DNA of 53,588 nucleotides from Oxalobacteraceae bacterium (GCA_021151485.1 JAGKXB010000013.1:1-53588); one strand, 5' to 3'; counted from the stretch's first letter, positions 8,213 to 18,454 are shown. Notes: a model not told the origin generated them from the sequence alone. Made by a program: numbers and translations.

Positions 8213-8565
8213 GATTGCGCTCCTGCTTGATGATCTTTGGCTGATGCTGCATTTGCTGCATTTGCCGCATTTGCTTTAGGTGTTTTTTTCTTGAACATTT
8301 CCAACATTCTTTGTGTCACTAAAAAGCCACCAAATACATTGACTGCTGCCAAGGCAACTGCCAAGGTTCCCATGACTTGGCCCAAGAGACCCTCAGTCAA
8401 ACCCGCTGCCAACATGGCGCCAACGATGATAATGGCTGAAACCGCATTCGTTACCGCCATCAATGGCGTATGCAATGCAGGCGTTACCGTCCAGACAACG
8501 TGGTAACCGACATAAATCGCCAGCACGAAAATGATGAGGTTGATGATAGTGTGGCTGACTTCCAT
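8209..8565 (-). CDS. pntAB: NAD(P) transhydrogenase alpha subunit, membrane part (alpha-2)
   Basis: A 118-residue protein with three to four hydrophobic helices, matching the membrane segment that forms the C-terminus of PntA in enterobacteria. Here it is a separate gene, as in the three-subunit enzymes of Rhodospirillum-type bacteria. Recognisable features are the N-terminal FVLAIYVGYHVVWTVTPALH and TPLMAVTNAVSAII, followed by a glycine-rich helix. The last 20 residues are an unusual Ala/Asn repeat (NAANAANAAS). It overlaps pntB by 4 bases and follows panD. Confidence 0.93.
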   Translation of the reverse strand: MEVSHTIINLIIFVLAIYVGYHVVWTVTPALHTPLMAVTNAVSAIIIVGAMLAAGLTEGLLGQVMGTLAVALAAVNVFGGFLVTQRMLEMFKKKTPKANAANAANAASAKDHQAGAQS

Positions 8566-8617
8566 AATGCCCCTTTAATGATTAATGTATTAATTCTTAA
8601 ATAATTTTTGCGTTTGA

Positions 8618-8977
8618 TTATTTCTTAAGTCCAACGATGTGATTGTTTGCATCGACAAAAGCAATTTTAGGCTTGAACGTTGCACTCTCTTCATCCGACA
8701 TCGGTGCGTAAGTACAAATAATCAATAGATCACCCAATTGCGCCAAACGGGCAGCCGCGCCATTTAAGGAAATCTCACCGCTGCCACGCTTACCTGGAAT
8801 AGCGTAAGTAGAGAAACGCTCGCCATTGTTGATGTTATAAAGCTCAATCTTTTCATTGACGCGAATATCGACAGCCTCCAACAAATCCTCATCAATTCCA
8901 CATGAACCCTCGTAATCGAGGACACATTCGGTGACGGTCACACGATGAAGCTTGGCGCGCAGCATAATGCGTTGCAT
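8618..8977 (-). CDS. panD: Aspartate 1-decarboxylase, pyruvoyl-dependent
   Basis: This enzyme makes beta-alanine from aspartate for pantothenate and CoA synthesis. With the ATG at 8977 the protein is 119 residues and aligns residue for residue with what I recall of the E. coli enzyme: Lys9, the self-cleavage pair Gly24-Ser25 (YEGSC), Arg54, Thr57 and Tyr58. A GTG two codons upstream is also in frame, but it overlaps the AGGAG ribosome binding site, so I reject it. The surprise is the location: the gene sits inside the transhydrogenase operon, 8 bases after the pntAA stop and about 50 bases before pntAB. Confidence 0.96.
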   Translation of the reverse strand: MQRIMLRAKLHRVTVTECVLDYEGSCGIDEDLLEAVDIRVNEKIELYNINNGERFSTYAIPGKRGSGEISLNGAAARLAQLGDLLIICTYAPMSDEESATFKPKIAFVDANNHIVGLKK

Positions 8978-8985
8978 AGTCACTC

Positions 8986-10101
8986 CTATTTACGCAACAC
9001 TTCGCCGCCGCTGCATAACAACGTTGCGGCGACAATTTCGTCGGCACGATCAATCGCCAATGCGGCGTCCTTATTTACGATCAGCTTCAAGAAGTCCAGC
9101 ACGTTACGTGCATACAAAGCCGATGCATCCGCCGCTACCAAGGTCGCCAAGTTGGGTTCACCAACGATATGCACGCCATGTTTGGTCACGGTTTTGCCTA
9201 ATTCTGACAATGGGCAATTACCACCTTGCTCCACCGCCAAATCGACAATAACGGAACCGGGTTTCATGGCTTTGACGGTTTCTTCGGAAATCAGCGTCGG
9301 CGCTTTGCGACCAGGAATCAACGCCGTGGTGATGATGATGTCAGCCAATTTGGCGCGCTCATGCACCAGCTCTGCTTGACGACGCATCCAGTCCGCTGGC
9401 ATAGGACGAGCATAACCGCCTACACCTTGCGCGATTTCTTTTTCTTCATCAGTCAAGAAAGGCACATCGATAAATTTCGCGCCTAATGATTCAACCTGTT
9501 CCTTGACTGGCGGACGTACGTCGGAGGCTTCAATCACAGCGCCTAAGCGCTTCGCTGTTGCAATCGCTTGCAAACCTGCCACGCCCACACCCATGATCAA
9601 CACGCGTGCGGCTTTCACCGTACCGGCTGCCGTCATCAACATCGGCATAAAACGCTGATAGGTATTCGCTGCCACCATCACCGCTTTGTAGCCAGCGATA
9701 TTCGCCTGCGATGACAACACGTCCATGCTTTGCGCACGTGTGATGCGTGGCACGGCTTCCAGCGCAAAAGCGGACAATCCGTGCGCGGCCATAGCAGCGA
9801 TGTTGTCGCTATCAAAAGGATTCAGCATACCGATTACGACCGTACCGCTAGCCATCAGTTCGCGTTCTTGCGCAGAAGGCGCACGCACTTTGAGTACCAA
9901 TTCGCAGCCATACGCATCAGCGGCAGAACCAATTTGCGCGCCGGCTGTCGCATACGCTTCATCCGTAATACTGGATTGCAAACCAGCGCCGGATTGCACG
10001 ACAACTTGGTGCTTGGCACTGACGAGTTTTTTAATTGTTTCCGGGGTCGCAGCAACACGGGTTTCGCCCGGCCGCGTCTCGGCAGGAACGCCGATTCTCA
10101 T
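8986..10101 (-). CDS. pntAA: NAD(P) transhydrogenase alpha subunit, NAD-binding part (alpha-1)
   Basis: A 371-residue soluble protein forming domain I, the NAD(H)-binding half of transhydrogenase, related to alanine dehydrogenase. It begins [20 protein letters not shown], typical of the family; the ATG at 10101 is preceded by GGAGG, and the frame four codons upstream lacks a good start. The Rossmann segment [21 protein letters not shown] (about 165-185) and the mobile-loop region near YARPMP are present. Unlike E. coli PntA it stops before the membrane helices, which are encoded by the separate alpha-2 gene two genes downstream. Confidence 0.96.
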   Translation of the reverse strand: MRIGVPAETRPGETRVAATPETIKKLVSAKHQVVVQSGAGLQSSITDEAYATAGAQIGSAADAYGCELVLKVRAPSAQERELMASGTVVIGMLNPFDSDNIAAMAAHGLSAFALEAVPRITRAQSMDVLSSQANIAGYKAVMVAANTYQRFMPMLMTAAGTVKAARVLIMGVGVAGLQAIATAKRLGAVIEASDVRPPVKEQVESLGAKFIDVPFLTDEEKEIAQGVGGYARPMPADWMRRQAELVHERAKLADIIITTALIPGRKAPTLISEETVKAMKPGSVIVDLAVEQGGNCPLSELGKTVTKHGVHIVGEPNLATLVAADASALYARNVLDFLKLIVNKDAALAIDRADEIVAATLLCSGGEVLRK

Positions 10102-10298
10102 GTATGCCTCCAATTTTTGGGAATTTGCTACAGAATCAAAACAAGATCACAAGATCAAAACGAAAAATAGTTGTTTTGAAAACACAAAGACCGCGAGTAT
10201 AGCAAAAAAACACCCTATCTTTGCTGGCACACTCGCTACGAGAAGAAGTGAAGATCAAAACAAGCATTGTAAAATAGCGCCCACTTTCGAGGAGAATC

Positions 10299-10802
10299 AT
10301 GACTGCCATCTGGAAACCCGCTGTCACTGTCGCCGCTGTCGTTGAACAAGATGGCCTTTTTTTATTGGTTGAGGAAGAAACCAGCGAAGGTTTGCGCCTT
10401 AATCAACCAGCCGGACATTTGGAAGCGAACGAATCTCTACAACAAGCGGTAATACGCGAAACCCTGGAAGAAACGGCCTACGATTTTTCTCCCAACGCAC
10501 TACTCGGCATGTATATGTCACGCCAGATTTCATCCCGCACTGGAGAAGAATCAACCTATCTGCGCTTTGCTTTTACTGGCCAACTTGGCCAACTACACGA
10601 TCAAGCGTTGGATCACGGGATTGTGCGCACTTTGTGGCTATCACATCAACAAATCATCGATTGCCAAGATAAACACCGCAGCCCATTAGTACTGGCTTGC
10701 GTCAATGATTACGTATCGGGCAAACGCGCACCACTGTCGCTGCTGTACACCCATCCGGCAGTGTTTGGCATCAATGAAAATAATGGAATCAATAATGCGT
10801 AA
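10299..10802 (+). CDS. nudJ: Nudix hydrolase, NudJ type
   Basis: A 167-residue Nudix protein. The Nudix box is clear: [20 protein letters not shown] around residues 39-58 with the REtxEE metal ligands. NudJ in E. coli acts on nucleoside di- and triphosphates and on thiamine pyrophosphate precursors. The ribosome binding site GAGGAG lies just before the ATG. Its last eight bases overlap the start of mnmA, the same partner it has in E. coli, so the two are translationally coupled. A TAAAAT at 10270-10275 could be a -10 box, but no good -35 box accompanies it. Confidence 0.9.
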   Translation: MTAIWKPAVTVAAVVEQDGLFLLVEEETSEGLRLNQPAGHLEANESLQQAVIRETLEETAYDFSPNALLGMYMSRQISSRTGEESTYLRFAFTGQLGQLHDQALDHGIVRTLWLSHQQIIDCQDKHRSPLVLACVNDYVSGKRAPLSLLYTHPAVFGINENNGINNA

Positions 10803-11940
10803 AAAGAAAGTCGTAATCGGCATGTCGGGCGGCGTGGATTCTTCCGTCGCAGCTTGGTTGCTTAAAGAGCAAGGCTATGAAGTCATCGGGTTGTTCATGA
10901 AAAATTGGGAAGACGATGATGATTCAGAATACTGTTCATCCAGACAAGACTGGATTGATGCTGCCAGCGTCGCCGACGTACTCGACATCGACATTGAAGC
11001 CGTCAACTTTGCCGCCGAATACAAAGACCGCGTTTTCGCCGAATTTTTGCGCGAATATCAAGCCGGTCGTACGCCTAATCCTGACGTCTTGTGCAATGCC
11101 GAAATCAAATTCAAGGCATTCCTTGATCACGCCATGACGCTAGGTGCAGATTTGATTGCAACTGGGCACTATGCGCGCGTGCGCGAAAACGATGGCCAGC
11201 TCCAGTTACTAAAAGCCATGGATGCCAGCAAAGATCAAAGTTATTTTTTGCATCGATTAAACCAGGCGCAATTATCGAAAACGCTATTTCCATTAGGTGA
11301 AATTGAAAAAACCACCGTACGCAAAATAGCGGAACAATTGCATTTATCGAATGCACAGAAGAAGGATTCAACCGGTATTTGCTTTATCGGCGAACGCCCT
11401 TTCCGTGAGTTTTTGCAAGGCTATCTATCGCATCAACCCGGCCCCATCAAAACTGTAGACGACAAGGTGGTGGGAGAACATATCGGTTTGAGTTTCTACA
11501 CCCTGGGGCAACGCAAAGGCATCGGCATAGGCGGCATCCAAGCCTACCAAAACGCAGATGGCAACAGCCAGGCGTGGTATGTGGCGCGCAAAGACTTGGT
11601 CAACAATACGCTGTACATCGTGCAAGGGCATGATCATCCTTGGCTGCTATCCAATTCCTTGCAAGCAAATCAGCTGAGTTGGATTGCAGGAGTCGCACCA
11701 TCGAAGGTGGAATTGTCAGCCAAAACACGCTATCGACAAACCGATGTTGCTTGTACTCACCAAACGCTTGATGATGACCAATCTGAGTTAATTTTCTCAA
11801 CACCACAATGGGCGGTCACGCCGGGGCAATCGGCGGTGCTTTACGATGGGGATGTGTGTTTGGGTGGCGGGATTATTTACACGACTGGCGATGCGAATAC
11901 CAACCACGCATCATTAATCCCGTCGTTCCCGCGGGGGTAG
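10795..11940 (+). CDS. mnmA: tRNA 2-thiouridylase MnmA
   Basis: This enzyme puts sulfur on U34 of tRNAs for Lys, Glu and Gln. I start it at [10 protein letters not shown] (10795), where the PP-loop SGGVDSS follows directly; an open frame 30 codons upstream overlaps nudJ and is not family-like. Cys100 ([10 protein letters not shown]) and Cys196 ([10 protein letters not shown]) are the expected catalytic pair. The protein should end near [10 protein letters not shown], but here it runs on for a short tail (ending LIPSFPRG). The tail's last codons and the stop come from a palindromic repeat. Confidence 0.95.
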   Translation: MRKKKVVIGMSGGVDSSVAAWLLKEQGYEVIGLFMKNWEDDDDSEYCSSRQDWIDAASVADVLDIDIEAVNFAAEYKDRVFAEFLREYQAGRTPNPDVLCNAEIKFKAFLDHAMTLGADLIATGHYARVRENDGQLQLLKAMDASKDQSYFLHRLNQAQLSKTLFPLGEIEKTTVRKIAEQLHLSNAQKKDSTGICFIGERPFREFLQGYLSHQPGPIKTVDDKVVGEHIGLSFYTLGQRKGIGIGGIQAYQNADGNSQAWYVARKDLVNNTLYIVQGHDHPWLLSNSLQANQLSWIAGVAPSKVELSAKTRYRQTDVACTHQTLDDDQSELIFSTPQWAVTPGQSAVLYDGDVCLGGGIIYTTGDANTNHASLIPSFPRG

Positions 11941-11952
11941 GCGGGAACGACG
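11921..11952. repeat. REP-like palindrome, copy 1, overlapping the end of mnmA
   Basis: Arms 11921-11932 (CGTCGTTCCCGC) and 11941-11952 (GCGGGAACGACG) are perfect reverse complements with an 8-base loop. A related element lies at 34180-34213. It supplies the mnmA stop codon and lies between convergent genes, where it may also work as a bidirectional terminator. Confidence 0.8.
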
Positions 11953-11962
11953 AGGTTGGAGA

Positions 11963-13198
11963 TTACGATTCGGAACTAACTTTCGGCTTCGCTTCTTCAC
12001 GACGGTTGTACCCTACCACCATATCAAAACGAAATAGACGACATTCCAAAGCGCCATTAAAAAATGGCGTTTTGCGCGCCTCTTTCAAACGCAACAAACG
12101 CGGCAAACCCAAGTCTGCACTAAACAAAAACACGGACCAATTCGCAAAACGTTGCTTGAGCGTGGTACCAAATGCGCCATAAAACAGGCGCGGCATTTCA
12201 TCTTCTTCCACCGCGCTATCACCACGCACACCGATCCGTTCACCATACGGTGGATTGGTCAACATGATGCCCGGCACATCACTAGGTGGTTTGATTTCCT
12301 GTGCTTCAATTTGCTTCAATGGCACCTCAAATGTGATACCTGCCCGCTGCAAATTGTGGCGTGACATGCTGACCATGTCGCCGGAAATATCGCTACCAAA
12401 AATAGTGGGCTGCGTAGGAAGCGTAGCTGGTAATTTAACGCTGCTAGTTTTCATTGCCTGCCACTCTGCAGATTGAAAGTTTTTAAACTTTTCAAACGCA
12501 AAATTACGCTTGGAACCAGCAGGAATCCCCGCCAGCATTTGCGCCGCTTCCGCCAAAATCGTGCCCGAACCGCACATAGGGTCAAACAACACCATGCCAG
12601 GTTTCCAACCAGACACGCGCAACAAACCTGCGGCTAGATTTTCACGCAACGGCGCATCGCCGGTTTCCTCACGCCAGCCGCGCTTGAACAATGCTTCACC
12701 TGAAGTATCTAGATACAACGTAAAGTGATGCGCATCCAAAAAGCCGACAATCCGCATATCAGGCGCTCTGGTATTCACGGAAGGTCGCTTATTGCATTGC
12801 TCGCGATAACGATCGCAAATCGCATCCTTGATTTTGAGCGTGGTGAATTCAAGACTACGCAACGGCGATTTCACGGCCGTGACATCGACCCGAATCGTGT
12901 GATGCACGCCAAACCAGTTTTCCCAACTCTGCGCCAAAGTTAAATCGTAAATATCGTTTTCATTTTTATACGAACAATTCGCCATCCGCATCAATACGCG
13001 CGAGGCAATGCGCGAATGCAAATTGATCCGATACGCATCCGCCAACACACCCGAGCAATGCACGCCACCAGGGACTTGCGTATGGATTTTTAGCGTAGTA
13101 CTGGATAAAGCAATTTCACCCAACTCTTCCGCCAACGCGGCTTCCAAGCCACGCGGACAAGGGCAAAAATAAGATTGCGGCGTATTCGGCATACTCAT
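11963..13198 (-). CDS. rlmL: THUMP-domain rRNA guanine-N2 methyltransferase, RlmL type
   Basis: A 411-residue protein matching the N-terminal (RlmL) half of the E. coli RlmKL fusion, which methylates G2445 of 23S rRNA; the RlmK half is absent. The N-terminal ferredoxin-like/THUMP region covers about 1-165. The SAM-binding methyltransferase domain follows, with DPMCGSGTILAEA (about 207-219), GSDIS and the catalytic TNPPYGER (about 315-322). It is convergent with mnmA. Next upstream on the same strand is hemJ. The exact rRNA target is inferred from family. Confidence 0.88.
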   Translation of the reverse strand: MSMPNTPQSYFCPCPRGLEAALAEELGEIALSSTTLKIHTQVPGGVHCSGVLADAYRINLHSRIASRVLMRMANCSYKNENDIYDLTLAQSWENWFGVHHTIRVDVTAVKSPLRSLEFTTLKIKDAICDRYREQCNKRPSVNTRAPDMRIVGFLDAHHFTLYLDTSGEALFKRGWREETGDAPLRENLAAGLLRVSGWKPGMVLFDPMCGSGTILAEAAQMLAGIPAGSKRNFAFEKFKNFQSAEWQAMKTSSVKLPATLPTQPTIFGSDISGDMVSMSRHNLQRAGITFEVPLKQIEAQEIKPPSDVPGIMLTNPPYGERIGVRGDSAVEEDEMPRLFYGAFGTTLKQRFANWSVFLFSADLGLPRLLRLKEARKTPFFNGALECRLFRFDMVVGYNRREEAKPKVSSES

Positions 13199-13234
13199 AA
13201 ATCAATCAATCTTTCAGTTTTTCAATTTTTCAAA

Positions 13235-13657
13235 TCAAAACGGTTTAACCACAACCAACACAACAATCAAGGACAAGAGCAACACCGGTACTTCGTTAAA
13301 CCAGCGAAACCAGACGTGGCTACGTTTATTCTTGCCGGTTTCAAATTTCCGTAACAAAGAACCACAAGCATGGTGATAACCAATCACCAAAACGACCAAA
13401 CCCAACTTGGCATGCATCCAGCCATTGCCGGGGCCTTTGCCTATGCCATAAACCATCCACAAGGCAAAACCCAGCACCACGGCTGGAATCGCCAGCAAAG
13501 TCATGAAGCGATACAACTTGCGCGCCATGATCAACAAACGAGCAGTCGCCGTTGGGTCAGCTTCCAAAGCCAAATTCACCATAATGCGCGGCAAATAAAA
13601 CAAACCTGCGAACCAGGACATCACAAAGATAATGTGTAGCGATTTAATCCAAAGCAT
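13235..13657 (-). CDS. hemJ: Protoporphyrinogen IX oxidase HemJ
   Basis: A 140-residue inner membrane protein with four predicted helices. HemJ carries out the six-electron oxidation of protoporphyrinogen IX in haem synthesis in many bacteria lacking HemG and HemY. The N-terminal WIKSLHIIFVMSWFAGLFYL with its conserved His8, and the later WMHAKLGLV segment with Lys, are typical. It lies between proA and the rRNA methyltransferase gene on the same strand. Older annotations call this family UPF0093 or CopD-like. Confidence 0.9.
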   Translation of the reverse strand: MLWIKSLHIIFVMSWFAGLFYLPRIMVNLALEADPTATARLLIMARKLYRFMTLLAIPAVVLGFALWMVYGIGKGPGNGWMHAKLGLVVLVIGYHHACGSLLRKFETGKNKRSHVWFRWFNEVPVLLLSLIVVLVVVKPF

Positions 13658-13702
13658 ATATTTCCAATCCGGTTAATTTTTTAAACACGTACTAAATACG
13701 TA

Positions 13703-14980
13703 CTAAACACGTACTTCACCATGTCCAAGGACGACATATTTCAAGGAAGTCAAACCTTCCAATCCAACCGGGCCACGCGCATGTAACTTATCGTTGGAAA
13801 TACCAATTTCCGCCCCCAAACCATACTCGAAACCATCCGCAAAACGGGTAGATGCATTCACCATCACAGACGCCGAATCCACCTCACGTAAAAAACGCAT
13901 CGCGCGGCTGTAATCCTCCGTCACGATGGAATCGGTATGTTTAGACGAATACGTATTGATATGCACAATCGCCTGATCCACATCATCAACCAGCTTGATA
14001 GACAAAATGGCGGCTAGATATTCAGTTTGCCAATCCTCCTCCGTTGCCACAGCCAAATACGGATAGCGAATAGAAGAGTCGGCCAGAAGCGCATAACTGC
14101 CTTCATCGCAACGCAGTTCTACTTTTTTCTCAAGATACAACTTGGCCAATTCAGGCAATACCTGCGCTGCGATTGAACGTGCAAGCAACAAGGTTTCCAT
14201 CGTATTGCAAGTACCATAACGATGACATTTGGCATTGAAAGCAATCCGCAACGCCTTCTCTACATCGGCTTTATCATCGATATACACATGACAAATGCCG
14301 TCTAAATGCTTAATCATGGGTACAGTCGCTTCGCGCATCAGACGCTCAATCAAACCTTTACCGCCACGTGGCACGATGACATCAACATACTGCTGCATGG
14401 TAATTAACTCGCCTACCGCTGCGCGATCAGGTGTGTTAACGACTTGCACGGCATCGGTTGGTAAACCAGCACCAGCCAAGCCTTCTTGTACCAACTTCGC
14501 CAAGACCTGGTTGCAATGGATGGCTTCCGATCCACCACGCAATATGGTGGCATTACCACTTTTGATGCACAAACCCGCCGCATCGACCGTCACATTGGGA
14601 CGCGCTTCGTAAATAATCCCAATTACACCCAAAGGAACACGCATCTGACCAACCTGGATGCCACTTGGACGACATTTCAAATTCGATATTTCGGCAATCG
14701 GATCAGGCAAAGCAACGATTTGCTGTAACCCCTGCAACATCGTGTCGATCGCTTGCTCAGACAAACTCAACCTGTCCACCATCGCGTCCGGCAAACCATT
14801 GGCACGCGCCGCAGCCAAATCTTTTTCATTGGCTTCACGCAAAATCGCTGTATCACGTTTGATGGCTGCCGCGATTAAAGACAAGGCACGATTCTTCGTC
14901 GCACTGTCGGCTTTAGCCATAGCACGCGACGCGTGACGGGCGCGCAGACCAAGATCATTCATGTAATGCTTGATATCCAT
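13703..14980 (-). CDS. proA: Gamma-glutamyl phosphate reductase
   Basis: The second enzyme of proline synthesis, reducing gamma-glutamyl phosphate to the semialdehyde with NADPH. With the ATG at 14980 it is 425 residues; a GTG three codons earlier is also possible. Family landmarks are [17 protein letters not shown] (about 115-131), the catalytic Cys258 in [12 protein letters not shown], and the C-terminal [14 protein letters not shown] recall holA and proA as adjacent in related genomes; here about 17.6 kb of polysaccharide genes separate them. A hairpin at 15016-15038 shields proA from upstream transcription. Confidence 0.96.
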   Translation of the reverse strand: MDIKHYMNDLGLRARHASRAMAKADSATKNRALSLIAAAIKRDTAILREANEKDLAAARANGLPDAMVDRLSLSEQAIDTMLQGLQQIVALPDPIAEISNLKCRPSGIQVGQMRVPLGVIGIIYEARPNVTVDAAGLCIKSGNATILRGGSEAIHCNQVLAKLVQEGLAGAGLPTDAVQVVNTPDRAAVGELITMQQYVDVIVPRGGKGLIERLMREATVPMIKHLDGICHVYIDDKADVEKALRIAFNAKCHRYGTCNTMETLLLARSIAAQVLPELAKLYLEKKVELRCDEGSYALLADSSIRYPYLAVATEEDWQTEYLAAILSIKLVDDVDQAIVHINTYSSKHTDSIVTEDYSRAMRFLREVDSASVMVNASTRFADGFEYGLGAEIGISNDKLHARGPVGLEGLTSLKYVVLGHGEVRV

Positions 14981-15015
14981 TTTATGCACACTCTATGCGT
15001 TGATTAAAAACAACG

Positions 15016-15038
15016 GGGCGCTCACTCAGAGCGCCCCC
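15016..15038 (-). terminator. Terminator at the end of the polysaccharide gene run
   Basis: GGGGCGCTC and GAGCGCCCC form a perfect 9-bp GC-rich stem with a 5-base loop. On the minus strand it is followed by GTTGTTTTTAAT. It lies between the lipoprotein gene and proA and would end transcription coming from the exopolysaccharide locus. Confidence 0.85.
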
Positions 15039-15074
15039 ACAATACACTTTTACTACATATTATGCAGAGCTACA

Positions 15075-16052
15075 TCAATTTGATCCGCCAGTTACAACTG
15101 GAGAAGTGGTGCCTTGAGGAATAGAGGTGGCCACTTTCGTCGATTCAGCTGCAATTTGCTCTGGCGTTGTTGCGCTCTGTGGCTGAGCAAATCCAACCAC
15201 CGGCACGGTGCCGCCTACAGCAAAAAAGTTCGCACCCAACGCAGAAGGCGTTGTAATAAAACTATTAATAACAGTTGTGACGCCCATGTATGCCGTGCCT
15301 GTGACTATGGCACCAGCGCCAGATGCGCCTGCATTACGCGCTGCCGAAGCAGAAGCATACAGTTCAGCAGCTTGCGAGGAGGCATTTGTCGCCGTGTTCT
15401 TAGCGATTTCAGCCAAAATCAAACCATATGTGACACCTGTGCCTGTACCAGACAATTTGGTATTAGTAGAGGTAACAGGGATGGGAGCAGAAAGAATATT
15501 TAATTGATCAGAGGGTATACCAACCGTTAATTGAGTTTGAGCCACAGCATTGGTGAAAACAGTATTCACAGAAGCTGTCGACCCAGAGATCACACCTGTT
15601 GCGTCCACACCAGCAAATCCTGCCGCCATATTGGTCAATGGCGTGACACCATAGCTCACACCAGATTTAATAGTCGTGGCTGGCACTGTGGCCAATAATG
15701 TATCTGAAGCGGTGAACGGAAGATTGGTGCCGGATTTTTCATCATAATAGGTCACGCCAGCGCCACCAGTAACAACCAATGTAAATGGGCCGCTATAACC
15801 AGCAAAATCTAAACTTGCAGAGCCGTTTGAACCAGTCGTACCACTAGCGATTACCGCACCCGCTGGTGTAACTGCCGTTACGTTAGCGCCAGCACTAAAC
15901 CCACCCAAAGCCGGTGTCACGCTGACTGTAGTTTGGACTGGTGCGGTCGTACTACTGCCACCACCACAAGCAAACAAACTGACAGCCGCAGCAGCAATAA
16001 CGAATCGTTTCAAAATCGTGCTTAATACAGTCATGTCGTGAACTATATTCAT
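15075..16052 (-). CDS. Secreted lipoprotein, Gly/Ala/Thr-rich
   Basis: A 325-residue protein with a lipoprotein signal: a hydrophobic stretch ending SLFAC at about residue 29, then a GGGSS linker. An AAAGGA site precedes the ATG. After the linker comes a beta-rich domain (about 40-110) rich in Val, Thr and Gly, resembling small surface domains in outline only. The rest is low-complexity Ala/Ser/Thr/Gly. The order of genes and the terminator behind it make it the last gene of the polysaccharide locus. I do not recognise a specific family. Confidence 0.7.
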   Translation of the reverse strand: MNIVHDMTVLSTILKRFVIAAAAVSLFACGGGSSTTAPVQTTVSVTPALGGFSAGANVTAVTPAGAVIASGTTGSNGSASLDFAGYSGPFTLVVTGGAGVTYYDEKSGTNLPFTASDTLLATVPATTIKSGVSYGVTPLTNMAAGFAGVDATGVISGSTASVNTVFTNAVAQTQLTVGIPSDQLNILSAPIPVTSTNTKLSGTGTGVTYGLILAEIAKNTATNASSQAAELYASASAARNAGASGAGAIVTGTAYMGVTTVINSFITTPSALGANFFAVGGTVPVVGFAQPQSATTPEQIAAESTKVATSIPQGTTSPVVTGGSN

Positions 16053-16151
16053 ATAAATTCCTTTGGCAATTTAGCAATAAAAAACAATAAATAACAAATA
16101 ACAAATAATAGCAATCGCTACTTCAATCAATATAACAGGGTAAAAATCGGA

Positions 16152-18326
16152 TTAAGGATTAGAAGAGGCAAACAACAAAGCGGCTTCGCGCATGCGTGGC
16201 AACTGGGCTAGCAAATAATTTCTTCCTACACGCCCCTGATTGAGCAAAAAAGTATCGGCACTATACGCAATCGGAATTTCTTCCGCAATACCACGCGTAA
16301 TACAATTGCAATCACCTTGATTTGCCAACTTGGTTTTTAGACCATAAACAAACTGCCCCGGCCCTTCTATATGTGTATAAGAAGAAGTCTTCATACCTTT
16401 TCTTGGCGTAAGCGGGAAGGCTAACTGGAAACCAACAAAACTAGCTCGCTCACTGCGAAGCATATAAGCCTGAGCCTGCACATCACCAAACCAACGACTA
16501 AAACGCACCGATGGACCTTTATCATTTTCCACGTACTTACTATAACCAAGCTCGACCCACAAATTGAGTGGTTGATACGACCAGCGATAAGACGCATTGC
16601 TATGCACCAGTTTACTTGCCAGCAATGGATCGGAAGTTTTTACTTGCGTATAACGGACCCGCACTTGATCGTCTCGTCCCGGAACAAACCAAATTGCCTC
16701 ATTTTGTACGCCCCAGTAGTCATACAAAAACTTTCCACCACTCACAACGTTGAGCAAATTCTCATTCAGCCAAAAAGATTGACTCAACGCCGCCGATGCT
16801 AAACCCGAGCGTTGATGCGCATACGCAAACACACCGCCACTACGTACATTCTCAGAATCAGCCACATTAGCCACATAGTTGGCTGAAACCTCCGCCCCCT
16901 TCCACAAAGGTGCCAGGCCCTGCATGCTCGTCGCGAGTGAATAATCATAAACACCCACTTCAGTGCCCACAAAATGCTTGATTACCGGCGCAATCACAAT
17001 CCGAGAAGCACCATGCTTGCCCTCAGGAGAAAACCATTGCACAGACGCGTCGGCAACTGGTCGGCGCCGCACCTCAAACTCCTCGCGAACGCCGTAATAA
17101 TCACCATCATTTAAGAAGTTACGATATTGATTTCGATCCACACTCACTTCATACAATGCAGCGCCCGCTTTTTTCGTAATTACGCCCATCCTTGTGACAA
17201 ATCCAGGCGACAAACGCGCCCCCAACGCCAGCGCAATCCCGATCGCATCCACTTCATTTCGGTTGTAGCGATGGTTTTCATACTCAATCAATAACTTGCG
17301 ATCAGCCAACCCTACACGCACACGCTCCAAACCGGCTTTTTCTAATTCAATTTGGAGCTTTTGTAACCCTCTCATCTCTGATGTATTCGATACATCAACA
17401 ACAGGTGCCAACACTGATGTCGATGTGACTGTAGAGGCTTCACTCACCAATAAAGTTGACGCTTGAGGTGTCGTGTGCAAAGCAGGCTTATCGTAACCCG
17501 GTGGCGGCGTCCAAATCGGCTCCGATTTCACAACACTGCCTTTTCTCGCAAAGCTCAGCCCAGCACGATTATTGCCACCACCATTACCAAATGGAACAAC
17601 CAAATTAATCCCAAATACGGTGCGATCAAACTTGCTTCCATCTGACGCAGACGCCCCAATTGAACGCTGCACAGTCGCGACAAAGCTAGCATTACCAAAA
17701 TTAGCCATTGGCGCACTGGTATAACGAATCCCAGCATAATTCACGTGACTATTACGCTCAGCCAAAGCTGAAAAACCACTACTCCCCAAGGCCATTTCAA
17801 CACCACCAAACAAGCCATTGAAATACGACTCGCCACGCGCCGCACCCACAGTGGCATACAGTGGACCCAAACGCTGACTCGCAACAGCATATTTAGAACG
17901 ATAAGATGCAGCGCCACCAGCAAGATCGTTCACACCAACCGCGATATCCGGTTGTAGACGAAAAAACTGGGGAATGGCTACTTTTACATTAGCGGACAAG
18001 TCGCGCAACAAAAAATCCGGCGAACCATTTGCCGCATAATTAACAAGTTTGCCAGAGAGCTCCATATAAGGGAAAACCCCCATGCCAAACAAATAATTGT
18101 TACCATTTTTTGCCTGAGAGAATTTAGACTCTATATGATTGTTCCAACCCAATGCAGCGTCACCATCAGCTAGCACCCTCCCATTTGGGATAGTCAAACC
18201 ACCCGATGGGCCCAAAATCGTCATAGCAGAATTGTCAGCTGACACGACCTGCGCCATGACTGCATTTCCGATCAATGCGTGAACGACAACGCCACCAACA
18301 AACACTCGAGACCAAAAAAAATACAT
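16152..18326 (-). CDS. YjbH-type outer membrane protein of exopolysaccharide loci
   Basis: A 724-residue protein with an N-terminal signal-like hydrophobic segment (about 8-25). The opening domain (GPSGGLTIPNGRVLADGDAAL) and the alternating hydrophobic, aromatic-rich strands are characteristic of YjbH/GfcD proteins. These are thought to act at the outer membrane in exopolysaccharide secretion. The C-terminal half shows many short beta-strand repeats, consistent with a barrel. There is no lipobox Cys, unlike E. coli YjbH. It lies after a glycosyltransferase gene and before the lipoprotein gene in the same direction. Confidence 0.78.
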   Translation of the reverse strand: MYFFWSRVFVGGVVVHALIGNAVMAQVVSADNSAMTILGPSGGLTIPNGRVLADGDAALGWNNHIESKFSQAKNGNNYLFGMGVFPYMELSGKLVNYAANGSPDFLLRDLSANVKVAIPQFFRLQPDIAVGVNDLAGGAASYRSKYAVASQRLGPLYATVGAARGESYFNGLFGGVEMALGSSGFSALAERNSHVNYAGIRYTSAPMANFGNASFVATVQRSIGASASDGSKFDRTVFGINLVVPFGNGGGNNRAGLSFARKGSVVKSEPIWTPPPGYDKPALHTTPQASTLLVSEASTVTSTSVLAPVVDVSNTSEMRGLQKLQIELEKAGLERVRVGLADRKLLIEYENHRYNRNEVDAIGIALALGARLSPGFVTRMGVITKKAGAALYEVSVDRNQYRNFLNDGDYYGVREEFEVRRRPVADASVQWFSPEGKHGASRIVIAPVIKHFVGTEVGVYDYSLATSMQGLAPLWKGAEVSANYVANVADSENVRSGGVFAYAHQRSGLASAALSQSFWLNENLLNVVSGGKFLYDYWGVQNEAIWFVPGRDDQVRVRYTQVKTSDPLLASKLVHSNASYRWSYQPLNLWVELGYSKYVENDKGPSVRFSRWFGDVQAQAYMLRSERASFVGFQLAFPLTPRKGMKTSSYTHIEGPGQFVYGLKTKLANQGDCNCITRGIAEEIPIAYSADTFLLNQGRVGRNYLLAQLPRMREAALLFASSNP

Positions 18327-18454
18327 AAAATGCCAATCTTTACTCTATACAACAACGCTTATCAAATCTGAGGGCGCCGTTTTAACATAAAACATTACAC
18401 AATCAAAACACTAAGCACTAATTAATCATCCAAAGATCGGCAAAATTTTTCTTT

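Noticed and set aside
9725..10345. 206-residue plus-strand ORF opposite pntAA running into nudJ
   Set aside because: Antisense to the conserved pntAA frame and across its promoter region; no family likeness and it conflicts with the well-supported nudJ start.
10795..10802. nudJ-mnmA overlap as a novel coupling
   Set aside because: The same gene pair is adjacent in E. coli and other proteobacteria, so it is ordinary.
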